Source: Sandaracinus sp.
GTDB taxonomy: Bacteria; Myxococcota_A; Polyangia; Polyangiales; Houyiibacteriaceae
Direction: 5' to 3'
DNA length: 36,169 bases
Assembly: GCA_002699025.1 (NCBI GenBank)
Contig: PABA01000001.1
Span: forward strand, 1-36,169
Translations under genes and position numbers: made by a program
Shown: piece after piece, positions 1-9,978 of the stretch
Numbering within the stretch: position 1 is the stretch's first letter
Layout: every line of letters begins with the position of its first letter
Notes under the pieces: model-generated
Seen by the model: only the letters and a program-made list of their open reading frames with translations
The model's database searches: none
Told to the model about the DNA's origin: nothing

Positions 1-1124
<1,124 letters not shown>

Positions 1125-1128
<4 letters not shown>

Positions 1129-1340
1129 CCTTCGTCCTCGACGTAGGCCACGAGCCCCGTGGGCGTGAAGGAGATGGCGCGCTCGCGGTGGATGCCCGCC
1201 TCAGCCAGCGCCTGCTTCGCCGCGGGCAGGAGCCCATCGAGGGTCGGCGCCTCGACGCTCAGCGTCGGTCCCGGGCGGGTGGGCCCCGCCGGGTGCTTGG
1301 GCGAGACGACGAAGACCTTGAGGTCGTGGCGATGCGGCAT
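1125..1340 (-). CDS. Small conserved phage protein of unknown function, 71 aa
   Basis: Function not recognised. The protein begins MPHRHDLKVFVVSPKHPAG and ends VAYVEDEG, with a probable small alpha/beta fold around residues 25-70 (a predicted strand, the helix LLPAAKQALAEAGI, then strands). No Cys clusters, signal peptide or membrane segment are seen. Its stop overlaps the portal start (ATGA), which argues that it is real and co-expressed with the portal. It is the first gene after the AbiE insertion, and a 16-bp element shared with two other leftward genes lies 37 nt upstream of its ATG, so it may begin its own transcript. A small head-to-tail or portal-associated role is possible but is inference from position only. 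Confidence 0.7.
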
Positions 1341-1377
1341 GCGGGGGCTCCGGTGGAGGGGCCAGGTCGGCCTCGTT

Positions 1378-1393
1378 CACCGGAGTAGAGCCG
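1378..1393 (-). promoter_or_regulatory. Copy A of a 16-bp intergenic element (CACCGGAGTAGAGCCG on + strand)
   Basis: This 16-mer recurs at 9350-9365 and 10592-10607 with only two variable positions. Each copy lies in an intergenic gap 20-37 nt upstream of a leftward start codon. On the coding strand it reads CGGCTCTACTCCGGTG. No convincing sigma-70 -35 hexamer sits at a fixed distance. A phage promoter core or an operator is inferred from placement. The rest of the 145-nt gap (1341-1485) shows nothing else clear. Confidence 0.5.
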
Positions 1394-1485
1394 CGGGGTA
1401 GTGGCGAGTGGGACGGTCGGTTGTCCTCAACTGCACGAAGTGACGCTCGACGTGACTTTCGGCAGTTGGTGACTTCAGAGGCAGA

Positions 1486-2304
1486 TCAGTCGCCGGCACC
1501 CTTCCATGGATCGCCTGGCAGCTTCGCCACGACCTGCTCGAGGACGACCTGCATGGCGTCTTCGAAGTCCCACGGGATCGTCGGCCCGAGCAACGCCTCG
1601 ATGTCGTCGCGGAAGTCCGAGTCGGTCGACTTCTCGTGGAGGTTCGCCTCGAACTGAGCCCTCGTGACGCTGTGGCCGGCTTCGGTCATGTACCGATCGA
1701 AGCACCTCAGCAGAACCGCAGGGTCAACGTCGTCGCGCTGGAGCGCGTAGGCCATGTCGAAGAGGTCGCGCCCCTTCTTGCGCTGGTAGAGCGCGCGGAG
1801 CTTGGTCCCCATCAGCTCGTTGACATCGAAGGTGGTGACGTCGGCCGCGCCGGCGAACCAGCGTCCGTCGACGGTGAACGGCACGCGCGCGAGGCCAAGC
1901 TCGGTGAAGTGCTCCCGGGTATTGATCTCGATCTTCAGCTTCATCTTGAGGGGCGGCGAGTCCTCGGACTCGAAGCGGTACACGAGGTTGACGCGGCCCT
2001 CCTTGAACTTGCGCTGCGGTGTCCCGAGCCACGGGTCGAGCACGCCTCGGACGATGTCGAGCGTCTCGCCGATCGGTTTCGCCTCGACCTGGACGAGGTC
2101 GATGTCCTCCGAGTAGCGAGCCGGTGGGAGAAGGTGGAGCTTGTAGAGCGCGGTCCCTCCCCGAAACGCGAGCCGCTCGCGTAGCTCGGGGACGGAGTAC
2201 ATGTCGACCAGCGCCCGGCTGATGACGAGGTCTTGTTCGACCTGCGCGTCGATGCGCCAGGGTGCGTGCTCGCGCCACTCGTTGATGAAGGCTTTGGGGA
2301 TCAT
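1486..2304 (-). CDS. abiEii: AbiEii-type nucleotidyltransferase toxin
   Basis: 272 residues, starting at the ATG that overlaps the upstream antitoxin stop (ATGA at 2301-2304). AbiEii toxins are DNA polymerase beta-type nucleotidyltransferases; studied relatives modify tRNA acceptor ends and block translation. The signature is clear: GGTALYK at 49-55, the metal-binding pair in SEDIDL (D67, D69), a third acidic strand KIEIN (E126), and the family motif KLRALYQRKKGRDLFD (168-183). Length is typical of the family (about 270-300). It is the second gene of a two-gene unit with abiEi, on the same strand as the surrounding packaging genes and inserted between the large terminase and the small protein/portal pair. 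It probably protects the lysogen or stabilises the element; that role is inferred from the family. Confidence 0.93.
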   Translation of the reverse strand: MIPKAFINEWREHAPWRIDAQVEQDLVISRALVDMYSVPELRERLAFRGGTALYKLHLLPPARYSEDIDLVQVEAKPIGETLDIVRGVLDPWLGTPQRKFKEGRVNLVYRFESEDSPPLKMKLKIEINTREHFTELGLARVPFTVDGRWFAGAADVTTFDVNELMGTKLRALYQRKKGRDLFDMAYALQRDDVDPAVLLRCFDRYMTEAGHSVTRAQFEANLHEKSTDSDFRDDIEALLGPTIPWDFEDAMQVVLEQVVAKLPGDPWKGAGD

Positions 2305-3083
2305 TCGTCCGGCTCCACCTCGACGTTCACGATGACCTTCCACTTGCTGTCGCGAGAGGCCCCGGCGACATCTTCGGAGCGGCGCAGCGGGATGTAGCTG
2401 TTCGCCTTCTTGGCCACGAGAGGTTCGACGGCACCCGCGAGACCCGGTGCGTCGACGAGCTCCAGCAGGTATCCCAGCCGCTGTGACCACCCGATGGGGC
2501 AGAGCGCGGCGGCCTCGACGAGCTTGTCGCCGTCCATCTCCTCGCCGAGCTCTGCAAGAACGGTGGCGACGTTGTTTAGCCCTCCCGCGTGCTGCGGGTA
2601 GCCGACCAACTCGAGCGCGGTCATCTCCGGGGTGGAGTACTTGATGTAGCCATGCGGGGTGTTGAAGGTGCTCACCGGCACCTGCTCGAGATCTCCGCGC
2701 GCCACGAAGAGCACACGGACCTGGCCACACTCCACCGGGGGCCGGTTCTTCGGGACCATGACCTGCAGGGACTGCGGTCGCTGGTGCGCGGCGCCGTGGC
2801 GCTCCGCCGCCGAAAGCAACGCGACGTAGTAGGGCTCGCCGAGGTACTGCATCAGCTGGTCGATCAAGTGCTCGGCGGGCAGGCAGCCCAGGCGTCGGTA
2901 CTCAGGCGGGACCACAACATGGAAGGAGCGCATCGGGCTCGCGATGCGTCCATGCTTCTTGAGCCGCCGCAACTGCGCGCGGACCGCATCGTCGTTGCCT
3001 CCGATCGCCTCGATGGCGTCGGAGGTCGTGAAGTGATGCCTCCCACTCGCTGCCAGGGAGTCGATGTACTGCTCGGCCCGCAT
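2301..3083 (-). CDS. abiEi: AbiEi-type antitoxin / autorepressor
   Basis: 260 residues. The N-terminal part (about 8-55: FTTSDAIEAIGGNDDAVRAQ followed by LRRLKKHGRI) is a winged-helix DNA-binding segment. The rest matches the AbiEi antitoxin body, including the EHLIDQLMQYLGEPYYVALLSAAERHG region (about 71-96) and the STPEMTALELVGYP motif (about 148-161). AbiEi proteins counter AbiEii and repress their own promoter through inverted repeats. The gene overlaps abiEii by ATGA, so the two are coupled. Immediately upstream (3127-3206) are repeats built on GAATCG and a recognisable promoter, consistent with autoregulation. By eye the pair is less GC-rich than its neighbours, which fits separate acquisition. 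Assignment is secure; target specificity is not knowable here. Confidence 0.92.
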   Translation of the reverse strand: MRAEQYIDSLAASGRHHFTTSDAIEAIGGNDDAVRAQLRRLKKHGRIASPMRSFHVVVPPEYRRLGCLPAEHLIDQLMQYLGEPYYVALLSAAERHGAAHQRPQSLQVMVPKNRPPVECGQVRVLFVARGDLEQVPVSTFNTPHGYIKYSTPEMTALELVGYPQHAGGLNNVATVLAELGEEMDGDKLVEAAALCPIGWSQRLGYLLELVDAPGLAGAVEPLVAKKANSYIPLRRSEDVAGASRDSKWKVIVNVEVEPDE

Positions 3084-3126
3084 GGACTACAATCCTCCGC
3101 GAAAACGATACATGGCGTCGGCTTCA

Positions 3127-3206
3127 TCAAGAATCGTCACACCGACTGCGCGGCACTACGATTCCAATCGAATCTAACTCCGCGCGTTCGTTTGGTCAAG
3201 AATCGT
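3127..3206 (-). promoter_or_regulatory. abiE promoter with operator-like repeats
   Basis: On the minus strand, -35 TTGACC (3199-3194) and -10 TAGATT (3176-3171) are separated by 17 nt, giving a start near 3164 and a leader of about 80 nt before abiEi. The -10 lies inside the palindrome GATTC-N5-GAATC (3160-3174). Perfect 11-bp direct repeats TCAAGAATCGT lie on each side (3127-3137 and 3196-3206), their centres about 35 bp from the palindrome centre; the outer one overlaps the -35. AbiEi proteins are known to bind repeats in their promoters; that this array is the operator is inference. Confidence 0.7.
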
Positions 3207-3207
3207 A

Positions 3208-4638
3208 TCAGCCAATCACCCGCACGCCCACCTCCGCCTCTGCCCGTCGGCTCGCCCCGCGCTCCTTCTGGCAGGCGAGCACGATGGCCCAGAAGCGGTC
3301 GGCGTGGCCGCGGCCAGTGCGCTCGGCGTCGAAGCTGACGTTGCCCGAGGGGGTGAAGCGGCGCTTGATGCTGTGGATCTGCGAGACGAGCTCGCGGTCG
3401 CGCGGCAGGTCGAGGTCGCGGCGCTGGAGCAGGATCTTGAAGTCGGTGCACCAGCGCTCCTTGCTGGCGTTGGTGAACGCCTCGCCGACGACCTGTGGGA
3501 AGGCCCGGCTCAGGTTCTCGGCGAGGTTCATGCCGATGCCGCTCCTGTCGATGGAGAGGCGCGCGATGGGCAGCGTGTTCAGCATCCGCAGCAGGTCGGC
3601 CTCCTGCTCGGCGAAGGGCACGCGGTCGTAGCTGCGCAGCATCCGGCAGATGAAGCGGCCGCCCACCTCCTCGAACACGGCGAGCTCGGAGCGGTCGTGG
3701 CTGCGCCCGACGTCGAAGCCGGCGACCAGGCGGCCCTCCGGGAATGGCAGGTCGGTGAAGTCGTCGCAGAGGTCGAGGTTCTCCCGGGTGCACGGGAGGA
3801 TCAGGTCGTAGGAGTAGAAGCTGTACGACTCGTCCACGAAGCGGCACTCGAGCTCCTGCTGGAAGTCATCGAGCGGGAGCGAGTCGAACTGCTCGATGAT
3901 CGTCTGCCGGCCGAAGCGAGCGACCCGCTCCTCGCTCTCCATCAGCGGCGCCTCGCGGGCGGCTCCCTCGACGTCGCGGCAGAAGAAGCGGCAGAGCCAC
4001 CAGGGCACCTCCTGCCGGCGGTGGTGCGGGTAGCGGCGCAGCTCCTCGAGGGCGATCTCCCAGAAGATGCCGCGCCGCCCGAGCGGCGTGCTGCAGCCGG
4101 TGAGCTGCCCGTTCGACCGCAGGATGAGCGCGGTCGAGCCGGTGTAGACCTGGCGGTCGTTGACGTAGTGGGCCAGCTCGTCGAGGACGATGTCGCCCTT
4201 CTTGCCGCGCGGCGGCTTCGATGGGACCGAGAGGATCCGCGACAGGCGGCCGCTCTTGCCGATGGGCTCGAAGGCCAGCTCGGTCTTCGAGTCCACCACC
4301 AGCTTCTTCTGGTAGGCGAGCGGCAGCTCCTCGTAGACCTGCCGGGCCAGCAGGATCTTCTCCTTGGCGTCGTCGAGGTTGTAGCTGACGAACACCGCCG
4401 TGTAGCCGTCCCGCAGGTGGCACCGGGCGAGCGCCTCGAGGGCGACGATGAACGAGTAGCCGACCTGTCGGCTCTTGGTGATCCACCGGAACCGCGATCG
4501 GTTCTCGAGGAAGGCCACCTGGTAGGGCTCGAGCACGATGGGCTCGCCGTCGTAGGAGCAGAGCCCGCCGATGAACCCGGCCTCGGTCGCCAGCCAGTCG
4601 CCCAGCTCCTGCGGCGTCCGCTTCACCACCGTCAGCAT
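3208..4638 (-). CDS. terL: Phage terminase large subunit
   Basis: 476 residues, normal for TerL. It powers DNA translocation into the procapsid and cuts concatemers. ATPase part: Walker A-like KSRQVGYS (55-62) and Walker B VLDE (151-154), with the coupling-type motif [10 protein letters not shown] (181-190). Nuclease part: [19 protein letters not shown] supplies D309, [10 protein letters not shown] supplies D364, and the C-terminal [12 protein letters not shown] supplies D447, the usual RNase H-fold triad. A Shine-Dalgarno GGAGG lies about 8 nt before the ATG. The small terminase gene is upstream on the same strand, but a recombinase gene on the opposite strand sits between them, so transcription must read about 1 kb across it or start anew. 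The stop codon is followed at once by the abiE promoter. Confidence 0.95.
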   Translation of the reverse strand: MLTVVKRTPQELGDWLATEAGFIGGLCSYDGEPIVLEPYQVAFLENRSRFRWITKSRQVGYSFIVALEALARCHLRDGYTAVFVSYNLDDAKEKILLARQVYEELPLAYQKKLVVDSKTELAFEPIGKSGRLSRILSVPSKPPRGKKGDIVLDELAHYVNDRQVYTGSTALILRSNGQLTGCSTPLGRRGIFWEIALEELRRYPHHRRQEVPWWLCRFFCRDVEGAAREAPLMESEERVARFGRQTIIEQFDSLPLDDFQQELECRFVDESYSFYSYDLILPCTRENLDLCDDFTDLPFPEGRLVAGFDVGRSHDRSELAVFEEVGGRFICRMLRSYDRVPFAEQEADLLRMLNTLPIARLSIDRSGIGMNLAENLSRAFPQVVGEAFTNASKERWCTDFKILLQRRDLDLPRDRELVSQIHSIKRRFTPSGNVSFDAERTGRGHADRFWAIVLACQKERGASRRAEAEVGVRVIG

Positions 4639-4658
4639 CGCGGGCCTCCGTGATGGCG

Positions 4659-4713
4659 ATGGCCGCTTTGCCTCGGACTCTGCTTGATAGGTGCCGCGAA
4701 GGAAGCGTGTATG
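4659..4713 (+). repeat. Recombinase leader element, copy 1
   Basis: This 55-nt stretch upstream of the tyrosine recombinase resembles 21080-21135 upstream of the DUF2924/serine recombinase operon in about 42 of 56 aligned columns. The last 16 bases (GAAGGAAGCGTGTATG) are identical, as is GCTTGAT before them. It ends 35 nt before the recombinase ATG. Its first 11 bases, ATGGCCGCTTT, also occur at 5684-5694 (direct) and 5604-5614 (inverted). It could be a shared promoter, a recombination site or a structured leader; the sequence does not decide. Confidence 0.55.
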
Positions 4714-4748
4714 GCCTCGACGGAACGAACCAGCACCCCGGAGACGCC

Positions 4749-5363
4749 ATGACCGCCTACGCCGACCGCATCGCCCGCGCCCCCCGAACCCTCTCCGAGC
4801 GTGAGCAGCGCGCGCTGCTCGCCGCGACCGGACAGCACAAGGACGGGTTCCGCGACCACGTCATATACAGCCTCGCCCTGGGCACCGGCCTGCGCGAGCA
4901 CGAGCTCCTCGCCCTCGACGTGGGCAACGTGTTCACCGATGGCCGCGCCCGGCGGCGCGTGCAGCTGCGGGTCTTCAAGCGCAGCAACGACGACGTCGCC
5001 AGCCAGGAGGTCATCCTCCCCGACAACGTCCGCGCCAAGCTCGACAAGCTCTACGCCTGGAAGCGCCGGGCCGGGCAGCCCCTTGACGACGACGCGCCGC
5101 TCTTCATGAGCCGCAAGGGCAACCGCCTCTCGACCCGGCAGGCCCGCTACGCCTTCAAGCGCTGGCAGGAGCGCGCCGGCTTCGACCGGACCTTCAACTT
5201 CCACGCCCTGCGCCACACGGCCTGCACGAACCTCTACCGGGCCTCGCGGGACATCCGGCTCACCCAGCGCTTCGCCCGGCACAAGACGATCACCTCGACG
5301 GCGATCTACACGCACCCCACCGACGAGGACCTGATCCGGTCGCTCCAGCAGCTCACCTGCTGA
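4749..5363 (+). CDS. Tyrosine recombinase, catalytic domain only
   Basis: 204 residues from the ATG at 4749; the frame is open further upstream, but that part overlaps the conserved leader, so this start is preferred. All catalytic residues are present: R49 ([12 protein letters not shown]), K78 in the beta-hairpin, H152 and R155 (HALRH), H178 (ARHKT) and Y187 (AIYTHP). The usual N-terminal SAM-like core-binding domain is missing (phage integrases are 300-400 aa), so it is a stand-alone catalytic domain. It lies on the strand opposite to both terminase genes and exactly between them. It may excise or invert its own small unit, resolve dimers, or be a hitchhiking recombinase. A separate large serine recombinase exists at 21.7 kb, so this one is probably not the phage's main integrase. 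Confidence 0.9.
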   Translation: MTAYADRIARAPRTLSEREQRALLAATGQHKDGFRDHVIYSLALGTGLREHELLALDVGNVFTDGRARRRVQLRVFKRSNDDVASQEVILPDNVRAKLDKLYAWKRRAGQPLDDDAPLFMSRKGNRLSTRQARYAFKRWQERAGFDRTFNFHALRHTACTNLYRASRDIRLTQRFARHKTITSTAIYTHPTDEDLIRSLQQLTC

Positions 5364-5694
5364 GGCCCCGTGGCCACTCGCAGCGAGAAAATGAACAGCG
5401 CCTCGCCGAGCGCCCCCTCGCGGGGCGTTCACTTGTTCGGGGCCGGGGTGTTCATTTTCTCCACCCGACCCCTGTCGAAATCGCGACCAGGCACCCTCTC
5501 CGTTTTCGCGCCCGCCGCGGAGTTTCGACCCGCCCCCCCGCCCCGCGGGCAGAGGGGCCCCTGAGCTCGAGGCCGAGGCGAGGCCCGCCCCCGTAAACGA
5601 GGGAAAGCGGCCATTCGGCTCCGGGTCGAGGGGGCCGCCGAGCGCCCGTAAACCCGCGAAACACCGTGGCGGCGGCGAGGCGGATGGCCGCTTT
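5364..5694. repeat. Non-coding gap with nested inverted repeats
   Basis: No credible gene is seen here. It holds a perfect 13-bp inverted repeat, GAGAAAATGAACA at 5385-5397 and TGTTCATTTTCTC at 5449-5461. Between the arms is a GC hairpin (CGCCCC/GGGGCG, 5411-5427) and GTTCACTTG (5427-5435). Further right, AAAGCGGCCAT (5604-5614) is the inverse of ATGGCCGCTTT (5684-5694), which ends directly at the terS stop codon and repeats 4659-4669. CCGTAAAC occurs twice (5591 and 5646 areas) and CGGCCATTCGG twice (5609-5619, 5705-5715). A packaging site, a recombinase site, or both, is inferred from position beside terS and a recombinase. Confidence 0.55.
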
Positions 5695-6759
5695 CTACAG
5701 GATCCGGCCATTCGGGCCCCCGTCGTCATCGGCCTCGTGGTAGCCGGCCACGTGTTCTTCTTCGCCCTGGTGCTGCTGCTGGTCCTCCAAGTGAACGGGC
5801 TCGTCGCTGTTCATTTCGCCAGCCGACGACGAGGAAGCACCAGGCTCAGTCCCGAGTACAGTCCCCTCACCAGGGCGTGGAGGAACACGCGCGGAGGCAT
5901 CATCGTCGCCCGCTGGATCGCGAGAAGCGCCCGCGGCGCGGTCCTTTGCGCCGGTTCGGGCGTGACTCGCGGGCTCCTCCTCCGAGCCCACAGCAGCTCG
6001 CACAGGCGAGTCAGAGGCGGCCACAGACTCGTGACCCCGGACCATCTCCTGAAGCTCGCCGGCCGAGCTCGAGGTCGGCGCCGGCTCCCCTAAATGAACG
6101 TTCAAATCTCCAGCGGCGTCGTCGGAGGGGGCGCGTGGGGGGTGAGCGGGTTCCTTGGTCTCGACGTCGATCACCTCGCCGTGGTCGGGGAGCTCCCCGC
6201 GGACCGCCGCGTCGGCGGCGCGGTTGACCCGCAGCATGCGCTGGTGGCGGGCCTGGATGTCCTCGAGCGAGAGCGAGGCGTGGATCTCCTGCCGGGAGTC
6301 GGCGCCGCCCATCACGAACTCCTTGAGCCGCACCATGGTGTTGAAGTCGCCGGGGTTGTCGAAGCGGACGCGCCCCTCGGCCAGCGCCTTCTCGAACCCG
6401 GCGAGGAAGCCGTCGATGATGCGCAGCTCGTCGTCCTTCGAGAGCGCGACGGCGGTGGCCCGCAGCTCCACCAGCTTCTGGTCGGCCTGCGCCTGGATGC
6501 GCGCCTTCGCCTGCTTCCGCCGGCGCAGGCAGTTGTGCTCCTTCGAGTACTTGGCGATGAGCGTCGTCGAGACCTCGAAGCGCTCGGCCAGGTCGCGGTA
6601 GCTTGGGAACACGACGGTCTGCGACTCGCCGTCGTCGCAGGTCACCACCTCGCCGAACACGAGCAGGCGGTCGACCTCCTCGGCGGGCAGCGCAGGCGGA
6701 GCGCCCTTCGGCGGGCGACCCTTCGGGCGGCTGGTGGGTTGCTTCTTCTTCCCGCTCAT
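5695..6759 (-). CDS. terS: Probable phage terminase small subunit with long disordered tail
   Basis: 354 residues from the ATG overlapping the upstream nuclease stop (ATGA). TerS recognises the packaging site on phage DNA. The N-terminal third has a basic start ([16 protein letters not shown]) and a helix-turn-helix-like segment [22 protein letters not shown] (about 54-75), followed by helical, coiled-coil-prone residues 78-180. Residues from about 200 to the end are low-complexity, acidic and Pro/Ser-rich and contain a repeated unit ([11 protein letters not shown] at 225-235 and [11 protein letters not shown] at 305-315). Typical TerS proteins are 130-200 aa, so the tail is an unusual extension. 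Identification rests on the HTH layout and on position upstream of terL; a different DNA-binding protein is possible. Confidence 0.65.
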   Translation of the reverse strand: MSGKKKQPTSRPKGRPPKGAPPALPAEEVDRLLVFGEVVTCDDGESQTVVFPSYRDLAERFEVSTTLIAKYSKEHNCLRRRKQAKARIQAQADQKLVELRATAVALSKDDELRIIDGFLAGFEKALAEGRVRFDNPGDFNTMVRLKEFVMGGADSRQEIHASLSLEDIQARHQRMLRVNRAADAAVRGELPDHGEVIDVETKEPAHPPRAPSDDAAGDLNVHLGEPAPTSSSAGELQEMVRGHESVAASDSPVRAAVGSEEEPASHARTGAKDRAAGASRDPAGDDDASARVPPRPGEGTVLGTEPGASSSSAGEMNSDEPVHLEDQQQHQGEEEHVAGYHEADDDGGPNGRIL

Positions 6760-7094
6760 CGGCTGCGCAGCTCCCACCATTCGCCGACCAGATCGAGGAA
6801 GTCATCGAGCAGGAGGGTGACGGTGGGCGCCGCGCGGTCGTCGCGGACCACGGCGATGGGGAGGCGCCCGTCGGGCGACGCGTCGATGGCCTGGCGGAGC
6901 GCGGCCCGCATATTGGGCTTCTTGCCCCGCTTCGCCTCGACCCAGAACACCGGGCACTCGACGTCGGCCGCCTCTTCGCCCGAGCGGGTCTGGAACCCGC
7001 GTTTCACGTCGGCGCCGGGCATGGCCTCGCGGAAGCGGTGCACGAGCTCACGCTCCCACGCGGCCCCCTTTCGTCTGGAGCGGGCGCCGCTCAT
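6756..7094 (-). CDS. Small PD-(D/E)XK endonuclease
   Basis: 112 residues, a compact Hjc/VRR-like nuclease fold. The visible core is E14 ([12 protein letters not shown]), D44 (EAADVECP) and E53-x-K55 (WVEAKRG), the E-D-ExK pattern of this superfamily, after a basic beta-strand [10 protein letters not shown]. Such small phage enzymes often resolve branched DNA or trim ends before packaging. The start overlaps the exonuclease stop and the stop overlaps the terS start, both as ATGA, making a tight coupled run exonuclease-nuclease-terS. A Holliday-junction resolvase role is likely from size and context but is not proven; a host-nuclease-like activity remains possible. Confidence 0.8.
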   Translation of the reverse strand: MSGARSRRKGAAWERELVHRFREAMPGADVKRGFQTRSGEEAADVECPVFWVEAKRGKKPNMRAALRQAIDASPDGRLPIAVVRDDRAAPTVTLLLDDFLDLVGEWWELRSR

Positions 7095-8142
7095 GGGTCG
7101 CCTCCGGGCTGGGCGAAGCGCACGGGGATGCCGCGCGCCTCGGCGTGTTCGATCTCGAGCCGCATGCCCTCGCTGATCCGGTCGCCGTACACCCGCAGCT
7201 CGTCGCAGGCGTCGAGCAGCTCGAGGCAGAGGGCCAGCGCCTCGTCTCGTTGGGTGGCCTCGTCGAGGAACGCCGGCAGGTAGAGCTGGGGCGCGATCGG
7301 GGCGAAGCCGTCCTCGGTGAGCGTGCGGCAGAGGGCGGTCACGCGGGCGACGTTCGCTTCGGGCGCGTCGCGGTAGGGGTGGCAGACGTAGACGCGACGT
7401 CGGCGGATCCGGGGCACTCGCGGCCGCCCCAGGCGGACCAGCTCGGCCGCGCAGTAGTGCAGGCCGTCGATGACCTCGGCGAAGGCTTCGGCCCGGTAGT
7501 CCCGGCCGTCGTCGACCGTCCACGGGCCGTACTCGTCGCGGCCGCCTTCGATGCGGTCGAGGAGCGCCTCGACGATGGGCTGCTCGTCGGCGACGAGGTT
7601 GGCGACCCGCCGGCCCACGAGGGCCCGGTCGCGCAGCTTGCGGGCGACCTCGAGCGAGGCCATCGCGTCGGCGAGCGCGCGGTGCGGGCTCGGGCGGTGC
7701 AGGCAGAGTGCCTTGCACACGGCGTCGAGGGAGAGCGAGTCGGTCTCCGCCGAGGCGAAGAGCGGCCAGGCCAGGCTCGCGGTGTCGAGACGGTGGTAGT
7801 CGACGTCGGGGATGGGCATGCCGGCGACCAGGAAGCCGCGGGCGAGGAAGGCCCAGTCGAAGCCGACGTTGTGTCCGGCCACCAGCGCGCCCTCGAGGAG
7901 CGGGGCGACGCGGCGCAGGCCCGCCCCGAGGCTGACGGCGTCGCGCCAGGCGCCGTCGCTGTAGCCGTTGACCTCCAGCGCCTTCGGGTCGGCGTCGGCG
8001 AGCCGCTCGGGGCGCACCTTCACGCTCACGTGGTCGAGGGGCTCGAGGGTGTGCCGGTCGACGCGCACGGCCGCGAGCTCGATCAGCTCGTGGCGCACGG
8101 GGTCGAGCCCGGTCGTCTCGACGTCGACGAAGCAGAGGTCCA

Positions 8143-8146
<4 letters not shown>
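7091..8146 (-). CDS. DEDDh 3'-5' exonuclease fused to a DUF4406-like domain
   Basis: 351 residues. The first 170 are a DnaQ/epsilon-type exonuclease: D8 and E10 in [11 protein letters not shown]97 in [11 protein letters not shown]155 and D160 in HRALAD. Residues about 250-345 ([22 protein letters not shown], then [17 protein letters not shown] and [19 protein letters not shown]) resemble the DUF4406/nucleoside deoxyribosyltransferase-like fold. A short linker domain (about 203-240, [21 protein letters not shown]) joins them. The gene starts at GTG 8146 or the adjacent ATG 8143, overlapping the upstream nuclease stop. A proofreading or DNA-trimming exonuclease is expected; the C-terminal domain may process nucleotides or sense a nucleotide ligand. 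The fusion itself is the odd point. Exonuclease assignment is strong, C-terminal assignment moderate. Confidence 0.85.
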
Positions 8147-9318
<1,172 letters not shown>

Positions 9319-9349
9319 GGCTCTCCCTCGGCGGAGGTACGTGTTCTTC

Positions 9350-9365
9350 CACCGGGGTAGAGCCG
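9350..9365 (-). promoter_or_regulatory. Copy B of the 16-bp intergenic element (CACCGGGGTAGAGCCG on + strand)
   Basis: It lies in the 72-nt gap between the Cys-rich gene and the exonuclease gene, 31 nt upstream of the exonuclease ATG. It differs from copy A at one position. The adjacent bases AGAGCCGGCTCT (9360-9371) form a perfect 12-bp palindrome overlapping the element, which is not present at the other copies. Confidence 0.5.
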
Positions 9366-9390
9366 GCTCTGGGCTCGCTCTGGGACAGGG

Positions 9391-9978
9391 CTACGAGGCG
9401 TCGTCGGCTGCCGGGCGCTGGTAGCTGGTGACGCGTGCGCCCGGGAAGGCCGAGCAGACCGCGGCCAGCGTCGCCGCGTCGCGCACGCTGATCTCCTTGC
9501 GGTCGTCACGGCCCGTGTACTCGGGCACGAGCCAGACCTCGCCGCAGTCTTCGGTGGCCAGGCAGACCTCGACGCCGAGAGCCTTGAACGAGGCGACGTC
9601 CTCATCCGTGAGGTTGCGGACGACCGGGACCTCCTGGTCGGGTGCGCGTCGCGGTTCGGGTGCGTCGTCGTGCTGGGGCCGAGGCGTCGGTGCGCGCTCC
9701 ATGGGCTGGCCGAAGAGATCGCGGTCGACCTTCGGCGCGGAGCTCGGCGGAGGCATCGGCGGCGGTGGCTCGACCTCGACGGGCGGGAGCGGCTCGGGGA
9801 CCGCGTGGCCGTTGGCCTTGAGCCACTCGACGCACATGAACTCGTCGGGCAGCGCGCAGGCGCCTCCCTTGAGGTAGTGCTTGCAGCGCTTCGAGCCCGG
9901 CTTCGGCTCGTAGCGCGGGCAGGTGATCTCCGGCGTGGCGATCGGGCCTTGACCCGAGAAGCGATCAGCGAGGCCCAT
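9391..9978 (-). CDS. Cys-rich phage protein of unknown function, 195 aa
   Basis: Function not recognised. Near the N-terminus four cysteines follow one another: CPRYEPKPGSKRC, then KHYLKGGAC and ALPDEFMC (about residues 20-47), a pattern fitting a zinc or Fe-S site. Residues about 60-115 are proline-rich and low complexity. The C-terminal part (about 120-190: NLTDEDVASFKALGVEVCL, EVWLVPEYTGRDDRKEISVRD) looks like a small alpha/beta domain. The gene overlaps its upstream neighbour by 14 nt. Standing directly before an Fe-S exonuclease, it could be a partner in recombination, but only position supports that. Confidence 0.7.
   Translation of the reverse strand: MGLADRFSGQGPIATPEITCPRYEPKPGSKRCKHYLKGGACALPDEFMCVEWLKANGHAVPEPLPPVEVEPPPPMPPPSSAPKVDRDLFGQPMERAPTPRPQHDDAPEPRRAPDQEVPVVRNLTDEDVASFKALGVEVCLATEDCGEVWLVPEYTGRDDRKEISVRDAATLAAVCSAFPGARVTSYQRPAADDAS

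Noticed and set aside
3304-4653. Long plus-strand open frame opposite terL
   Set aside because: It is an antisense shadow: TerL motifs are on the minus strand in order, while this frame has no recognisable domain.
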